Shown: in pieces, positions 23,130 through 33,625 of the stretch
Numbering within the stretch: position 1 is the stretch's first letter
How the letters are laid out: each line of letters begins with the position of its first letter
The notes under the pieces: generated by a model
What the model saw: only the letters and a program-made list of their open reading frames with translations
What the model was told of the DNA's origin: nothing
The model's database searches: none
Made by a program: the position numbers and the translations under genes
NCBI RefSeq assembly: GCF_019175385.1
Contig: NC_083337.1
Location: forward strand, 20,011,885 to 20,075,884
DNA length: 64,000 nucleotides
Source: Lycium barbarum
Lineage: Eukaryota; Streptophyta; Magnoliopsida; Solanales; Solanaceae
Reading direction: 5' to 3'

Positions 23130-24199
23130 ACTGCAGCTTCCTTTCTCGCCCGGTGGGCGTGGCAAGATATCTGAGGCCTCTTGTCATAGATTCGGACAAG
23201 CGGAAGATGACCGGGGTCTCTTGGCAATGCCTCATTAACGAGGGTATGTATGCGGGCAACCGGGTAAGATTTTTAGCCATCTCTGCACATCTTCACTGGG
23301 AATTTTAACCTTGTTTCGTTCAAGTTTTTAACTTGCTTTCTTTTGCAGAGTGTGGTGCTCGTCAACGAAGCTTTCGTTCGCGCCCAGTATAAGATGGACG
23401 ATCTTAAGGGCCAACTGGATGCCCAGGGCCAGGAAACGGAGAAATATCTGCACCTTCTTCAGGAGAAGGAGGAGGAGTTGAACCGAGCAGTCGCTCTTTC
23501 CAATCTTCAGCCCGAGCTTGACTCAGCGAAGGCCGAGAATCGTCAGCTGAGGAGTGAACTGGCCGCGATGGCCGAATACAATCGGAGTCTCGAAGTTGAG
23601 AAGATCGGCCTTAGCCGGGATAATGCTCAAATTTCCTCGAGGCTTAGCGAGCTTGAAACCACCTTCTCCTAACTCCGGGAGGAGCTGGATTTGGTGAAGT
23701 CGGATGTTGCGAGCTTGGCCCAGAGGAATCGGCTGCTTGAATCTGAGAGTGCCCGATATCAAGAGTGTGCAAGGGTGTTCGAAGAGAAAACGGAGAGCAG
23801 GGCCCAGATGTGTGATGATCTGAAGAACAAGCTTAAGGAAACGGCCGATGCAAATGACACTCTCCAGGCTGAGCTTCAATCGGCCATCCAAATGCACAAT
23901 GTTCTTGGAGAGCTCGGGATGCTCTAGCGGCGAAGTTAGCCCAGGCCAAGGCTGATTTGGACGAAGCTTGGAAGAGCGTGGAAGCCGCCGAGGCTCAGGC
24001 TACTATTGTTGCTGAGTACGAGAAATGGAAATCTCGGAGGATCACTCTTGAGCAAGCCGAGCATGGCTTTACTAATCTTCCAGCCCTTATTGCCGAGGCT
24101 AAAAGGATCGAGGGAGAGGCTAAGGATGCTCTTGGTTCTGACTCCGATGACTCTGAGCGGACAATGTCCGAACGTTCTGGCTCCAGCCATTCCGGGTAG

Positions 24200-25283
24200 A
24201 TTAGGGCCTGTACTTGGATTTTATCTTTATTTTATTTTTTGCCTTTGTTGGACTTTGGTTTTTTGATGTAAAAAACACCCCTTGTATAAATGAAAAATGC
24301 ATCTCTCTTGTTTCTTCGATTGAATGTTCGCTATAATTTCTGCCCGAATTGTTGGTCCGTTTTAAGGACAAGCCGACTCGTAGTCATTTAGTTCACTGTG
24401 CCCATAGGACTTACCTAATGCTTTGTGAATTCAGACGCCTCCGAATCACGATAGGCATTTCCTTAGGGCAGGTATTTTTCGGCAATATTTTAGGGTCGGT
24501 ATTCCTTCGGGCAGCCGAATCTCAGCCTTGGCTGAATTTTGACGTAACAGTCCCCGTTTGGGGAGGTTAGAAAATTTCGGCTCGGATCGTTGTGACCTCG
24601 TTGCCTTAGTCGAATTTCGACCATAGTGCCCGGTATAAGGTGTGTAAATGAAGTAGTGCCGAAATACGACGGTTATCACCAGGGTAAAGTCTTTTAAAAG
24701 GAAGTTAACCGAGATATTGCTATCCAAACATTCGATAATTTTGCATTGCAAAGTGTTTGTATACATGAGAATATTGTTTCCTTCTGCTTTTGCCGTAGCA
24801 AGTACTAAATGGACACGATTCATTTTGATCGTTTGGTCCTTACACCGAAACCTATAGCAGAAGGTCCGGCCTTGCTTTTACCGTAGCAAACACTCGGGGG
24901 ACACGATTCATTTTGATCTTTTGGTCCTTACATCGGAACCTAACATTTTTGGCCCGGTGCTATTTGTTGAGGGTGGCCTCCGGAGTGGGTGTGATAGTCC
25001 CCTAGCTCTTGGCCGAGCTGCAAGAACGGGTGAGTGCTATTAAGTCCCCATTCGTTGGGTGTGACCCCGAGAGTCCAGACGTTTGTCCTTTATATTTGTC
25101 AGGTAACACGTTGTACCTGTTGCCTCATTAAAAACCTTGTCGGAAAACCCATTTTGGGATAAAACCGTACTAAGGAAAAGAGTGCAACACGTGTTTTCAG
25201 ATTTAGATTCTTTTCTTTGCCTGGTACTCGGCTTCCTACAAAAAAGAAAGGTCAAAAATAGAGAAACATGGGGTATTTTTACC
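24200..25283. other. Convergent intergenic stretch of the Tat element
   Basis: Lies between the end of the antisense gene and the 3' end of integrase. It has no coding potential beyond noise. A TATAAATGAAAA-like polyadenylation context at about 24285 may end the antisense transcript. It contains an imperfect direct repeat (ACACGATTCATTTTGATC at about 24813 and 24901). Confidence 0.55.
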
Positions 25284-26715
25284 TCAGCAGTAGTATCTTT
25301 TCAGATGAGCCACGTTCCAGTTATTGCGCAGCCGTTGCCCATCCATGGACTCCAGCTGGTACGATCCTTTACCTGTTACCTCGGTTATCCTGTAAGGTCC
25401 TTCTCAGTTTGGACCCAGTTTTTCTTTCGTTGGGATTCTTGGTGTTCAAGGTAACTTTTCGGAGCACCAAGTCCCCTACTTGGAAATAACGAAAATTGGC
25501 TCTCCAATTGTAGTACCTCTCCACCCTTTGTTTCTGGGCTGCAATACGGACCAACGCATTTTCGCGAAGCTCGTCCGTGAGGTCGAGTCTTACGGCCATG
25601 GCCTCCTCGTTTGACTCCTCGGTCGTATATCGGAACCGGAGGGTAGGTTCACCAATTTCTACGGGGATAAGAGCTTCAACCTCATAGACCAACGAGAAAG
25701 GAGTTTCCCCAGTGCTCGATTTCGACGTGGTTCTGTAAGCCCACAATACCTCCGGTAATATTTCTCTCCAATGATGCTTTGATGCTTCAAGTCTTTTCCT
25801 CAGGTTTTGGATTATTGTCTTGTTCGTGGATTCCGCCTGTCCGTTTGCACATGGGTGATACGAAGTTGATACAATTTTCTTTATCTTCAGCCCTTCGAGG
25901 AATTTGTTGACTTTGCCACCCACAAACTGGGGCCCGTTATCACAAGTTATCTCGGCGGGGATGCCGAAGCGACAGATGATGTGATCCCATATGAAGTCAA
26001 TGACCTCCTTTTCTCTGATTTTTTCAAAGGCCTGTGCTTCAACCCATTTGGAGAAATAATCAGTCATAAACAAAATAAAACGGGCTTTACCTCGTGCCCA
26101 TGGCAATGGACCGACGATGTCCATTCCCCACTTCATGAAAGGCCAGGGTGAAACCACCGAATGCAACAACTCCCCGGACTGATGAATCATCGGAGCATGC
26201 CTCTGACACCGGTCGCATTTACGGATAAAATTCTTCGAGTCTTCCTCCATCCGGTTCCAATAATAACCGGCCCTGATAATCTTTCGGACCAAAGCATCAG
26301 CACCGGAGTGATTGTCGCAGGTTCTTTCGTGTACCTCTCTCATTACATACTCCGTCTTTCCGGGACCCAAACATTTGGCCAGGGGTCCGAAGAAAGACCG
26401 CCGATACAATTGGCCGTCTACCAGGCAGAAACGCGCTGCTTTGGTCCTTAATGACCGTGATTCTTTTGGGTCATTCGGGAGCTTCCCATCACGCAAGTAG
26501 TCAGTGTACTTGTTGCGCCAATCCCAAGTTAAACCCATTGTGTTTACTTCGGTGTGTCCGCTTTCTATTGACGTGTTTAACAAGTGGACCGTTTCCCCGG
26601 GGTTGATTTCCTCCTCTTCGACCGAGGATCCCAAATTTGCTAATGCATCGGCCTCGCTGTTCTGCTCCCTCAGTATGTGCTGCATAGTCCATTCTTCAAA
26701 TCGATGTAGTATCAC
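25284..26715 (-). pseudogene. Integrase of the Tat element
   Basis: Catalyses insertion of the cDNA. The zinc-binding region has paired His and CDRC cysteines. The core has the triad in KWGMDIVGP, CDNGPQF and GQAEST. The C-terminal region (around RYYNWRANFRYFQVGDLVLRKV) is intact to about 25440. There a frameshift occurs, after which the expected C-terminal tail can be read in another frame to a TGA at 25284, with one further stop. The frame is otherwise continuous with the upstream RNase H module. About 470 residues, normal for the family. Confidence 0.85.
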
Positions 26716-27150
26716 TTGGGTTTTTTCAAGGTATCTCTACATCTGTTCGTCCTTGACCTCGAAGACGCCGTTCACCTAGTTTACGACCAAAAGCGAATCG
26801 CACTTTGCCTCGATTTTTTCGGCCCCCATACTTCGGGCCAATTCCAAACCTGCAATCATAGCCTCATACCCGGCTTCATTGTTAGTCAATTTAACAGTTC
26901 TAATGGACTGTCGAATGGTATCCCCGGCCGGGGTTCTAAGGACGATCCATAGCCCGGAACTTTTGAGGTTCGAGACCCCGTCCGTATGTAGAGACCAAAT
27001 GCCTGAGGCCTTTCCCGAGGTCAGCAGAAGCTCTTTCTCGACCTCGGGGACCATAGCCGGGGTAAAATCTGCCACGAAGTCGGCCAAGATCTGGGATTTC
27101 ATGGCCTTTCGAGGCTTGTACTCGATATCATACCCGCTAATTTCTACAGC
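26716..27150 (-). pseudogene. Second (archaeal-type) RNase H of the Tat element
   Basis: Contains the region around SLHTDGVSN (first catalytic Asp), NNEAGYEAMIAGLELA (catalytic Glu) and CDSLLVVN (second Asp). This extra RNase H after the pol RNase H is the hallmark of the Tat lineage. In-frame stops lie at about 26740 and 26776. Confidence 0.8.
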
Positions 27151-27480
27151 CTATTTAGTTAATCTACCTGATAATTCCGGTTTATGCATGATGTTTTTCA
27201 GAGGGTAAGTATTTACTACATATATTGGATGGCATTGAAAGTAGAGCTTGAGCTTTCTGGAAGCGCTTACCAATGCCAATGTCAATTTTTCCAAATGGGG
27301 ATAACGGGTCTCCATATCCCCCAAAGTTCTACTCACGTAATAGATAGGGAATTGTGTACTTGATTCTTCTCGGACCAAAATGCCACTTACCGCTACCTCG
27401 GAGACAGCAAGGTAGAGAAAGAGCGGCTCGTCCGCCTTCGGTGTGTGCAGCAGCGGGGGGCTAGACAAGTACCTCTTCAA
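27151..27480 (-). pseudogene. Pol RNase H of the Tat element
   Basis: Same frame as RT, separated by a stop at 27481. Motifs include LFLYLAVSE, the usual start of gypsy RNase H, and YPHLEKLTLALV. A stop at 27151 separates it from the linker to the second RNase H. Confidence 0.8.
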
Positions 27481-28554
27481 TTATTGCAAAGCTTCTTGGC
27501 ACTCCGGTGTCCAAGCGAATTCGTTCTTCTTCCTTAGTAAGGAGAAGAAACGGTGACTCTTGTCCAAAGACCTCGATATGAAGCGACTCAACGCCGCTAT
27601 CCTTCCAGTGAGCCTCTGTACCCCTTTGACGCTATTCACTACTTCGATATCCTCGATGGCCTTGATTTTGTCCGGGTTGATTTCAATACCCCGGTTCGAC
27701 ACCATGAAACCCAAATATTTACCGGACCGGACACCGAAGGTGAATTTTTCCGGGTTAAGCTTCATGTTATACTTGCGGAGCACATCGAAGGTTTCCTGCA
27801 AATGCTTCAAATGGTCCTCTGTTTCCAGGGACTTAACAACTATATCGTCAATATAAACTTCTATTGTTTTTCCTATTTGTTCTTCGAACATCCTATTAAC
27901 TAGGCGTTGGTAAGTTGCACCGGCATTTTTTAGGCCAAAAGGCATTACATTATAACAGTAAGTCCCGTACCGGGTAATGAAGGATGTTTTCTCTTGATCC
28001 TCCGGGTGCATCCGAATTTGGTTATACCCGGAGTAAGCATCGAGAAAACTTAACATCTCATGCCCGGCCGTAGCATCGATCATTCTGTCGATGTGAGGTA
28101 ATGGAAATGAATCCTTCGGGCATGCTTTATTTAAATCCTTGTAATCAACACACATTCGAAATTTATTACCTTTCTTGGGCACCACTACCACATTAGCAAG
28201 CCAATCCGGGTACTTTACCTCCCGGATAGAACCTATTTTTAAAATCTTTGTTACCTCGTCTTTTACGAAGGCGTGTTTTGCTTCCGCCATGGGCCTTCTT
28301 TTCTGCTTCACCGGGGAAAACTTCCCGTCCAAGCTGAGCTTGTGAGTTGCTACTTCCGGTGATATACCTGTCATGTCTATATGGGACCATGCGAAGCAAT
28401 CTGCGTTAGCTCGAAGAAATTCAATTAGCTTGCTCCTGAGCTCCAAGGTAAGCCCCGTGCCCAGGTATACCTTTCTGTCCGGTAGGTACTCGAACAGGAT
28501 GATCTGCTCCAGCTCCTGTACAGTTGACTTGGTTGCATCCGAGTCATCCAGCAT
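27481..28554 (-). pseudogene. Reverse transcriptase of the Tat element
   Basis: All gypsy RT motifs in order: FRMCVDYKDLNKACPKD, LDAYSGYNQI, VMPFGLKNAGATYQR, and the catalytic box YIDD near 27850. The thumb segment LGFMVSNRGIEINPDKIKAI follows. The module itself has no internal stop and is about 357 residues; stops separate it from protease upstream (28624) and RNase H downstream (27481). It is the best preserved part of this pol. Confidence 0.88.
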
Positions 28555-29694
28555 GGCGAACGATCTGGGTATCTCGAAATCATCCTCTTCATGACCCGGA
28601 TCTGACCCGGTGTGCTTTGATTGCTATTTGGTGTCCTCTCCTCCGGTTACATCTCCTTTCTTCTGAACCGATTCTTTGGGCCGAGGTGATGCTTCCTCTA
28701 CTGCGAACATCTCCCTTGCAGCGGGTTGTTCACCTCGAATGGTTTTTATCCCTTCCGGGGTGGGGAACTTCAGCAGCTGATGCAATGTTGAGGGCACGGC
28801 CCTCATGCTATGTATCCAGGGTCTGCCCAGTAATGCGTTATACTTCATGTCCCCTTCGATCATGTAGAACACCATTTGTTGAATGGTGCCATCGATGTTC
28901 ACATGCAATGAGATCTCCGTCTTTGTGGTTTCGCTCGCCATGTTGAACCCGCTGAGTACCCGGGCTACCGATACGATCTGATCGAGCAGCCCTAGTTGTT
29001 CGACCACTCTCCACCGGATAATGTTGGCCGAGCTACCTGGGTCAATGAAAATACGATTAACCTTAGTTTTAAAGATAAGTACAGAAATTACCAATGCATC
29101 ATTGTGTGGCTGAATGATGCCCTCTGCGTCCTCGTTGCTGAAGGAGATAGAACCCTCGGGTAAATGATCTCGGATGCGCTTTTCACGAACAATAGAAACC
29201 TTGGCCTGTTTCATTACCGGCCCTCGAGGGGCATCGATACCCCCAACTATCATGTTGATTGTATGCTGGGGTTCTACCGGCTCGGCCCTTCGATGAGCCT
29301 CCCTTTCCTTGTAGTGACTTTTGGCTCGTTCACTCAGCAGCTCTCGGAGATGACCGTTCTTCAGTAATTGGGCTACCTCCTCTCTCAACTGGCGATAATC
29401 CTCGGTTCTGTGACCATGGGTTCCATGGTATTCACACACCATGCTCGGGTCCCGTTGGCCCGGATCCGACCTTAGAGGTCTCGGCCATCTTACATCCGGG
29501 ACACGACTGATGGCCGAGATGAGACCCGAGGTACTGACGTTGAAGTTGTACTCCGATATCTTTGGTGAGTCTTTGTTGCCGGCAGAGCTTCTGGCATCGC
29601 TCCTGAATGAGAGACCCCGGCTGTTCGATGGGCGCTCGACCCGTTTACTACCCCGATCCGAGAAACAACTTGGGCTCACCCTTGATTTTTCCAA
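28555..29694 (-). pseudogene. Gag C-terminus and aspartic protease of the Tat element
   Basis: Contains a zinc-knuckle-like CEYHGTHGH segment and the protease active-site motif FIDPGSSA at about 29050. YNALLGRPWIH, the flap and C-terminal signature, follows. It is in the same frame as gag upstream (stop at 29704) and RT downstream (stop at 28624). Confidence 0.82.
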
Positions 29695-29703
29695 CCTGAA
29701 ACT

Positions 29704-30972
29704 TTACTTCTCTGAATGGGAGTATGGCCGATACCTTTCCTTCGACGATTCGGCCTTTGTTCCGTAACCCTTCCTTGGTCTCTCAAAAAGTTTACTCACA
29801 TTTATTGGCCCCGGGGGGAGCTCGAATTGATCATCCTCCACCCGAATCTTCGACTCATATCTGTTACGGACATCAGCCCATGTCATAGCCTCGTATTCCA
29901 GCAGGCTTTCTTTCAATTTGAACGAAGCTGTTGAACTTTGAACATTGAGCCCCTTTGTGAAAACTTGTGTGGCCCATTCTTCTAGAACCAGGGGGAGTTC
30001 CATCTGTTCCCTTTGGAACCGGTTGACGAACTTACGCAGTAACTCATCGTCTCTTTGGGTTATACGAAAAATGTCAGCCTTACGGGCCTGCACCCTTTTG
30101 GCACCGGCGTGAACTTTGATGAAGGCATCAACGAGCATTTCGAAAGAAGTGATCGAATGTTCGGGAAAATGGTCGTACCATGTCAATGCTCCTTTTGACA
30201 AGGTTTCCCCGAACTTTTTCAGTAATACCGATTCAATTTTGTCCTCCTCCATATCATTGCCTTTTATGGCGCATGTGTATGAGGTCACGTGTTCGTGCGG
30301 GTCCGTTATGCCGTCATATTTCTGGATATTCAGCATTTTAAACCTCTTCGGGATTAATTTCGGGGCCGCACTCGGAGGAAAAGGCCTTTGGATGTACCTC
30401 TTCGAATCCGGCCCTTTCAGTAAAGGCGGAGCCCCCGGTATTTGATCCACCCGAGAGTTGTATGTTTCGACCCTCTTTTCGGTCGAGTCTACCCGCTTTG
30501 CCAAAGTCTCGAGCATTTTCAGAACCTCGGTGGAAGAGCCAGCTCCGGATCCATTGCTCTCGATAACGCGTGCCTCCTCCCTTCTAGGTTCAGCAGCACC
30601 GCTCGTTTTTTCCGGGGTCGTTGTATCCCCTCTGTTTTGCAACTGGGCTATTGCGATTCCCTGTTCGGCAATCGCCGCTCTCTTCTCCTGCAACATTTCA
30701 AAAATTAAACGTAAGTCAATATTATCATTAGGTGTTCCGGGTTCTTTCCGGTCCTGTGCCGGGGACAAAGTAACAGAATTGTGGGTATTTAGAGGATCAG
30801 TGGCCGGTAAGGTGGCATTCTCCTGGTCCACGGTGTTTTGCCGGTTGAGGCCCTCCCTCGAATTAACAAGGTTAGGATCAGCGGGGTTTGGTGGTCCTCG
30901 TGGACCGCTTCCTTCGTTTTCGGCCACGATTTCGTTGTTGTTGACGTGACCAGATTGCCCACTGTCAGCCGT
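29704..30972 (-). pseudogene. Gag of the Tat element
   Basis: The capsid-type protein. The retrotransposon gag domain lies around residues 190-340, including FEMLVDAFIKVHAGAKR and FVNRFQREQMELP. The N-terminus is Asn/Pro/Gly-rich. No ATG starts the frame. An ACG at 30970-30972 occupies the position where ATG would be expected, followed by a hydrophilic leader, so the start codon is probably mutated. A TAA at 29704 separates it from the protease region. Confidence 0.8.
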
Positions 30973-31059
30973 TTAGTCCGTTTTTTCAGACACAAACAGA
31001 AGGTATTTTTTATTTAGACGGGTAAGGTAGAGATCAAGATAAAAGACACTATTATCCTA

Positions 31060-31080
31060 GCCCCACGGTGGGCGCCAAAC
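31060..31080 (-). other. Primer-binding site of the Tat element
   Basis: On the - strand, TTTGGCGCCCACCGTGGGGC lies directly inside the 5' LTR end. It is typical of the Tat/Ogre/Retand group. Confidence 0.85.
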
Positions 31081-31668
31081 TGTTTACCCCGAATTTGGAT
31101 AATCAATTAAAATTATAAGTGAGGTATAGGATATGTGGCTATATCTTGTGCTTATTTGATAAAGAGAAGAAATATATGAATATGCTATAAAGGAGCAATT
31201 GATGATCAATGGTTTGCTATGTACTCGTGTATCTATTAATACATAAACGGTATTTGATTTAGGAAACGTGAGAATTAAGCACAATAAATGTGGATCGAAT
31301 CTGATATATTGAGAGAGAGATTTGTATATTTTGCTATTACAAGAGCTTTTGGTAATGTAGAAGTCAACCCTCTAAAAGGAGGCCAATGCCCCTTATTTAT
31401 AGTGCTGCCCCATGGGGTTCTGAGTTGGATTAGGTTGGCTTAGGTAGACCGTACGGTCTGACACCCGTACGATTGGCAGTTGAACACAGCAGGACGCCAT
31501 CGACGCGTGGCAACCGCGCAACGGATCTCCCGGACCACCGGCCACGGTCAAACGGACATACGGCCTCGAACAACCGGTCATGGAAGAATCGGACCAAATG
31601 ACGCCCTTCCTTTGCTCCGGCCCAAGCTTTTCCCCGGTTCAGCGTATACCCAGTTTTTACCGTATACA
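31081..31668 (-). repeat. 5' LTR of the Tat element (588 bp)
   Basis: On the - strand it begins TGTATACGG and ends GGGGTAAACA, followed by the primer-binding site. It carries the core promoter at 31393-31401. Only the first 212 bp have a counterpart at the left end of the element. Confidence 0.9.
31393..31401 (-). promoter_or_regulatory. TATA box of the Tat element 5' LTR
   Basis: TATAAATAA on the - strand, about 270 bp into the LTR. It is preceded by a GGGGCAGCAC stretch and would drive genomic RNA leftward. Confidence 0.65.
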
Positions 31669-32079
31669 AAAATGGTTGCAAATATTTTGCGCTAGTGTTC
31701 TAGGCTTAATTTGTCTCATCTATAGATGTTCTCTCTTCCCTTCTATTATTTCTTTGTTGCGAGTAGTGTCTTCGATTTTACCTACGAATTTATGTTATAT
31801 ATAATGATATAGTGTAAAAATATTACGTTATTATGTCAGTCTTATCAAATTACCAATTAATGTTTATCAAAAGATTCATCTGTAATTACCTAATAAGTGA
31901 CTTGATTGCATAACGATATTTTGCAGTATAGTTAGGGCATAGAACTTAAAAACTTTTTTAGCAACATAATAGAAAACGAAATTATTGCTTCTACAATTCA
32001 ATCTAGACGCAAAATAGTAAATTACTCCTATTCCATATATGTAATTAAATCTATATATACGTAAAACACTCTTTTGCAG
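31669..32079 (+). other. Presumed intron 1 remnant upstream of the dioxygenase exon
   Basis: AT-rich, non-coding. It ends in a pyrimidine-rich CTTTTGCAG acceptor at 32071-32079. It lies between the retroelement's right end and the first visible exon, so the retroelement appears to sit in intron 1 or to have replaced the 5' gene portion. Confidence 0.6.
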
Positions 32080-32618
32080 GTAGTTAACCATGGCATCCCA
32101 CAATCAGTTATGAAAGATGCGTTAGATGCTGCAAGTGAGTTTTTCGATGTACCAAATGAAGAGAAGAAAATACTATTCTCCACAAATGTTCATGCACCCG
32201 TAAGGTATGGTACTAGTATGAATCAATCCAAAGACAAAGTCTACTTTTGGAGGGACTTCCTCAAGCACTACTCTAATCCAATTGCCTCTTTTATCGACAT
32301 GTGGCCATCAAATCCCACAACTTACAGGTAAGGCTTAATTAATGCACTTTAGTAGTAATAATTAGTGTTTATCCTTGCTACAATTACAATGCTATTTTGA
32401 AGTGCCTAACATAGCTTAATTTTCACGCAGGATAAAGATGGGGAACTATGCAAAAGCAGTACAAAAATTGTACCAACAGTTAATGAAAGTAGTATGTGAT
32501 GGCTTAGGACTAGCCCCAGATTACTTAGATGAAGAAATTGCACAAGGCTCTCAGGTCAGTAACGAATGCATAGTTTAAGGAATGATCACTTCAATAGAAC
32601 ACAATTTTTTATTTAAAC

Positions 32619-33023
32619 CAGGGGCAGAGCCGGGTAGTTCTAGTAACTCTCACTGAAACCTTGGTAAATGTTATTTTTAATACTCTCTCGGTTTCAATTT
32701 GTTTGTTTTACTTTCCTTTTTAATCTGTTTAAAGAAAAAAAAGGTTTTTTTTCCTAATTGGCAGTATTTTAATTTTAACATTCCACATGGCATTTTTAAA
32801 ATCACAAGCTTAGAGAGTATTTTGGTACATTATACATATCTTTAATTTAAGACATCAAGATTCAAAAATCCTCTTCAATTTTTTAAACTCTGTGTCTAGT
32901 CAAACTAAGACAAACAAATTGAAATGGAGGGAATATTACAAATAATCAATCTAGAATCCAGTAAACAAAAGGAATTGTTATCTAGAACTCATGAACATAA
33001 AAAATATTCTGGCTCCGCCTCTG
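32619..33023. mobile_element. hAT-type MITE in intron 3 of the dioxygenase gene
   Basis: Ends CAGGGGCAGAGCC and GGCTCCGCCTCTG are inverted. They are flanked by near-identical 8-bp repeats ATTTAAAC (32611-32618) and ATTTAAAA (33024-33031). It shares GGCGGAGCC-type termini with the element at 34427. It hosts a Stowaway-like element. Confidence 0.75.
32683..32932. mobile_element. Stowaway-like MITE nested in the hAT MITE
   Basis: CTCTCTCGGTTTCAATTTG at left and its imperfect inverse CAAATTGAAATGGAGGG at right, flanked by TA. The ends match the common plant Stowaway consensus starting CTCCCTC. Confidence 0.65.
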
Positions 33024-33625
33024 ATTTAAAACACTGATGTGTGTGTAACAACTCTTGAAATTAGTAAAAGTATTAACTGTGGTAAGTTTTGAACTCATCT
33101 TGGATCCATGTGTCTCAGGTCGCGGCAATTAACTGCTATCCAGCATGCCCAGAACCAGATCTTACACATGGATTGCCACCACACACATATTTTGGACTTT
33201 TAAGTATCATCCTTCAGAATCATGAGGGCCTACAAATAATGGACAAAAATGAAAAGTGGCATTCAGTTCCATTAATTAAAGGAGCCCTGATTGTTCACCT
33301 AGGAGATCAAATGGAAGTGTTAAGCAATGGTCGATATAAAAGTGTTGTTCACAGAGCAACAGTTAACACAGAGAAACAACGTCTTTCAATTGCAAGCATT
33401 CATAGTCTTGCATTAAACAAGAAAATTGGACCTGCACCAGAGCTTGTTGATGAAAAACATGTCTTGAGTTATAGACAAGGAAGCTTTAGTGATTTTCTTG
33501 ATCATATTACTGGGGAAGATATCACGCAAAAGAAATACATAGACAAATTGAAAATAAAATCCATGAATATTCTGGTCTGGTCCCATGCAGAAGATAAGAG
33601 TATTTCTGGCAAGAAATATAGATGA

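Larger units (their letters stand above)
15762..24199 (+). pseudogene. Antisense gene of the Tat element (gypsy-type transposon protein with coiled coil), interrupted
   Basis: A multi-exon gene opposite to gag-pol. Exons by reading: 15762-16452, 16539-16667, 16753-17552 resuming at 23135-23263 after a nested element, and 23349-24199. The three introns (86, 85 and 85 bp) have GT-AG ends and keep the frame. Exon 1 encodes a conserved domain (around FILKLDPPVDP and LRLLANNAEKELTL) that I recognise as the putative gypsy-type transposon family (Transposase_28-like). Exon 2 has a VVRNLSEWV motif. Exon 3 is basic then acidic and Pro/Ser-rich. The last exon is a long coiled coil rich in Glu, Leu and Ala. 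Lesions: the nested insertion, a TAA at 23670 and a frameshift near 23920. Extra ORFs of this kind are known in Tat elements; their function is unknown. Confidence 0.75.
14957..31668 (-). mobile_element. Ty3/gypsy Tat-lineage retrotransposon with antisense gene; 3' LTR truncated
   Basis: A - strand element. The complete 5' LTR is at right (31081-31668) with a primer-binding site inside it. Gag, protease, RT, RNase H, second RNase H and integrase run leftward from 30.97 to 25.28 kb. A spliced opposite-strand gene fills 15.76-24.2 kb. A polypurine tract precedes a 3' LTR of which only the first 212 bp remain (14957-15168). A younger LTR element is nested at 17553-23129. Without it the element would be about 11.1 kb. 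Over the shared 212 bp I count three differences between the LTRs. Confidence 0.9.
32080..33625 (+). pseudogene. 2-oxoglutarate/Fe(II)-dependent dioxygenase, DMR6/flavanone-3-dioxygenase-like, 5' exon missing
   Basis: A soluble plant oxidoreductase family using 2-oxoglutarate and iron. Exons: 32080-32327 (starts VVNHGIPQ), 32431-32554 and 33119-33625, with GT-AG introns and matching phases. The last exon holds the Fe(II)/2OG core: CYPACPEP, LPPHTYFGLL, VVHRATVN (distal His) and QRLSIAS (Arg-x-Ser that holds 2-oxoglutarate). The expected His-x-Asp metal motif reads His-Thr-Tyr (codon TAT at 33188), so a metal ligand is lost. About 100 N-terminal residues including the start are missing from the window. 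No stops or frameshifts are seen in the visible exons. It could be a recently disabled gene, or a gene with a giant intron 1. The exact substrate cannot be told. Confidence 0.8.
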
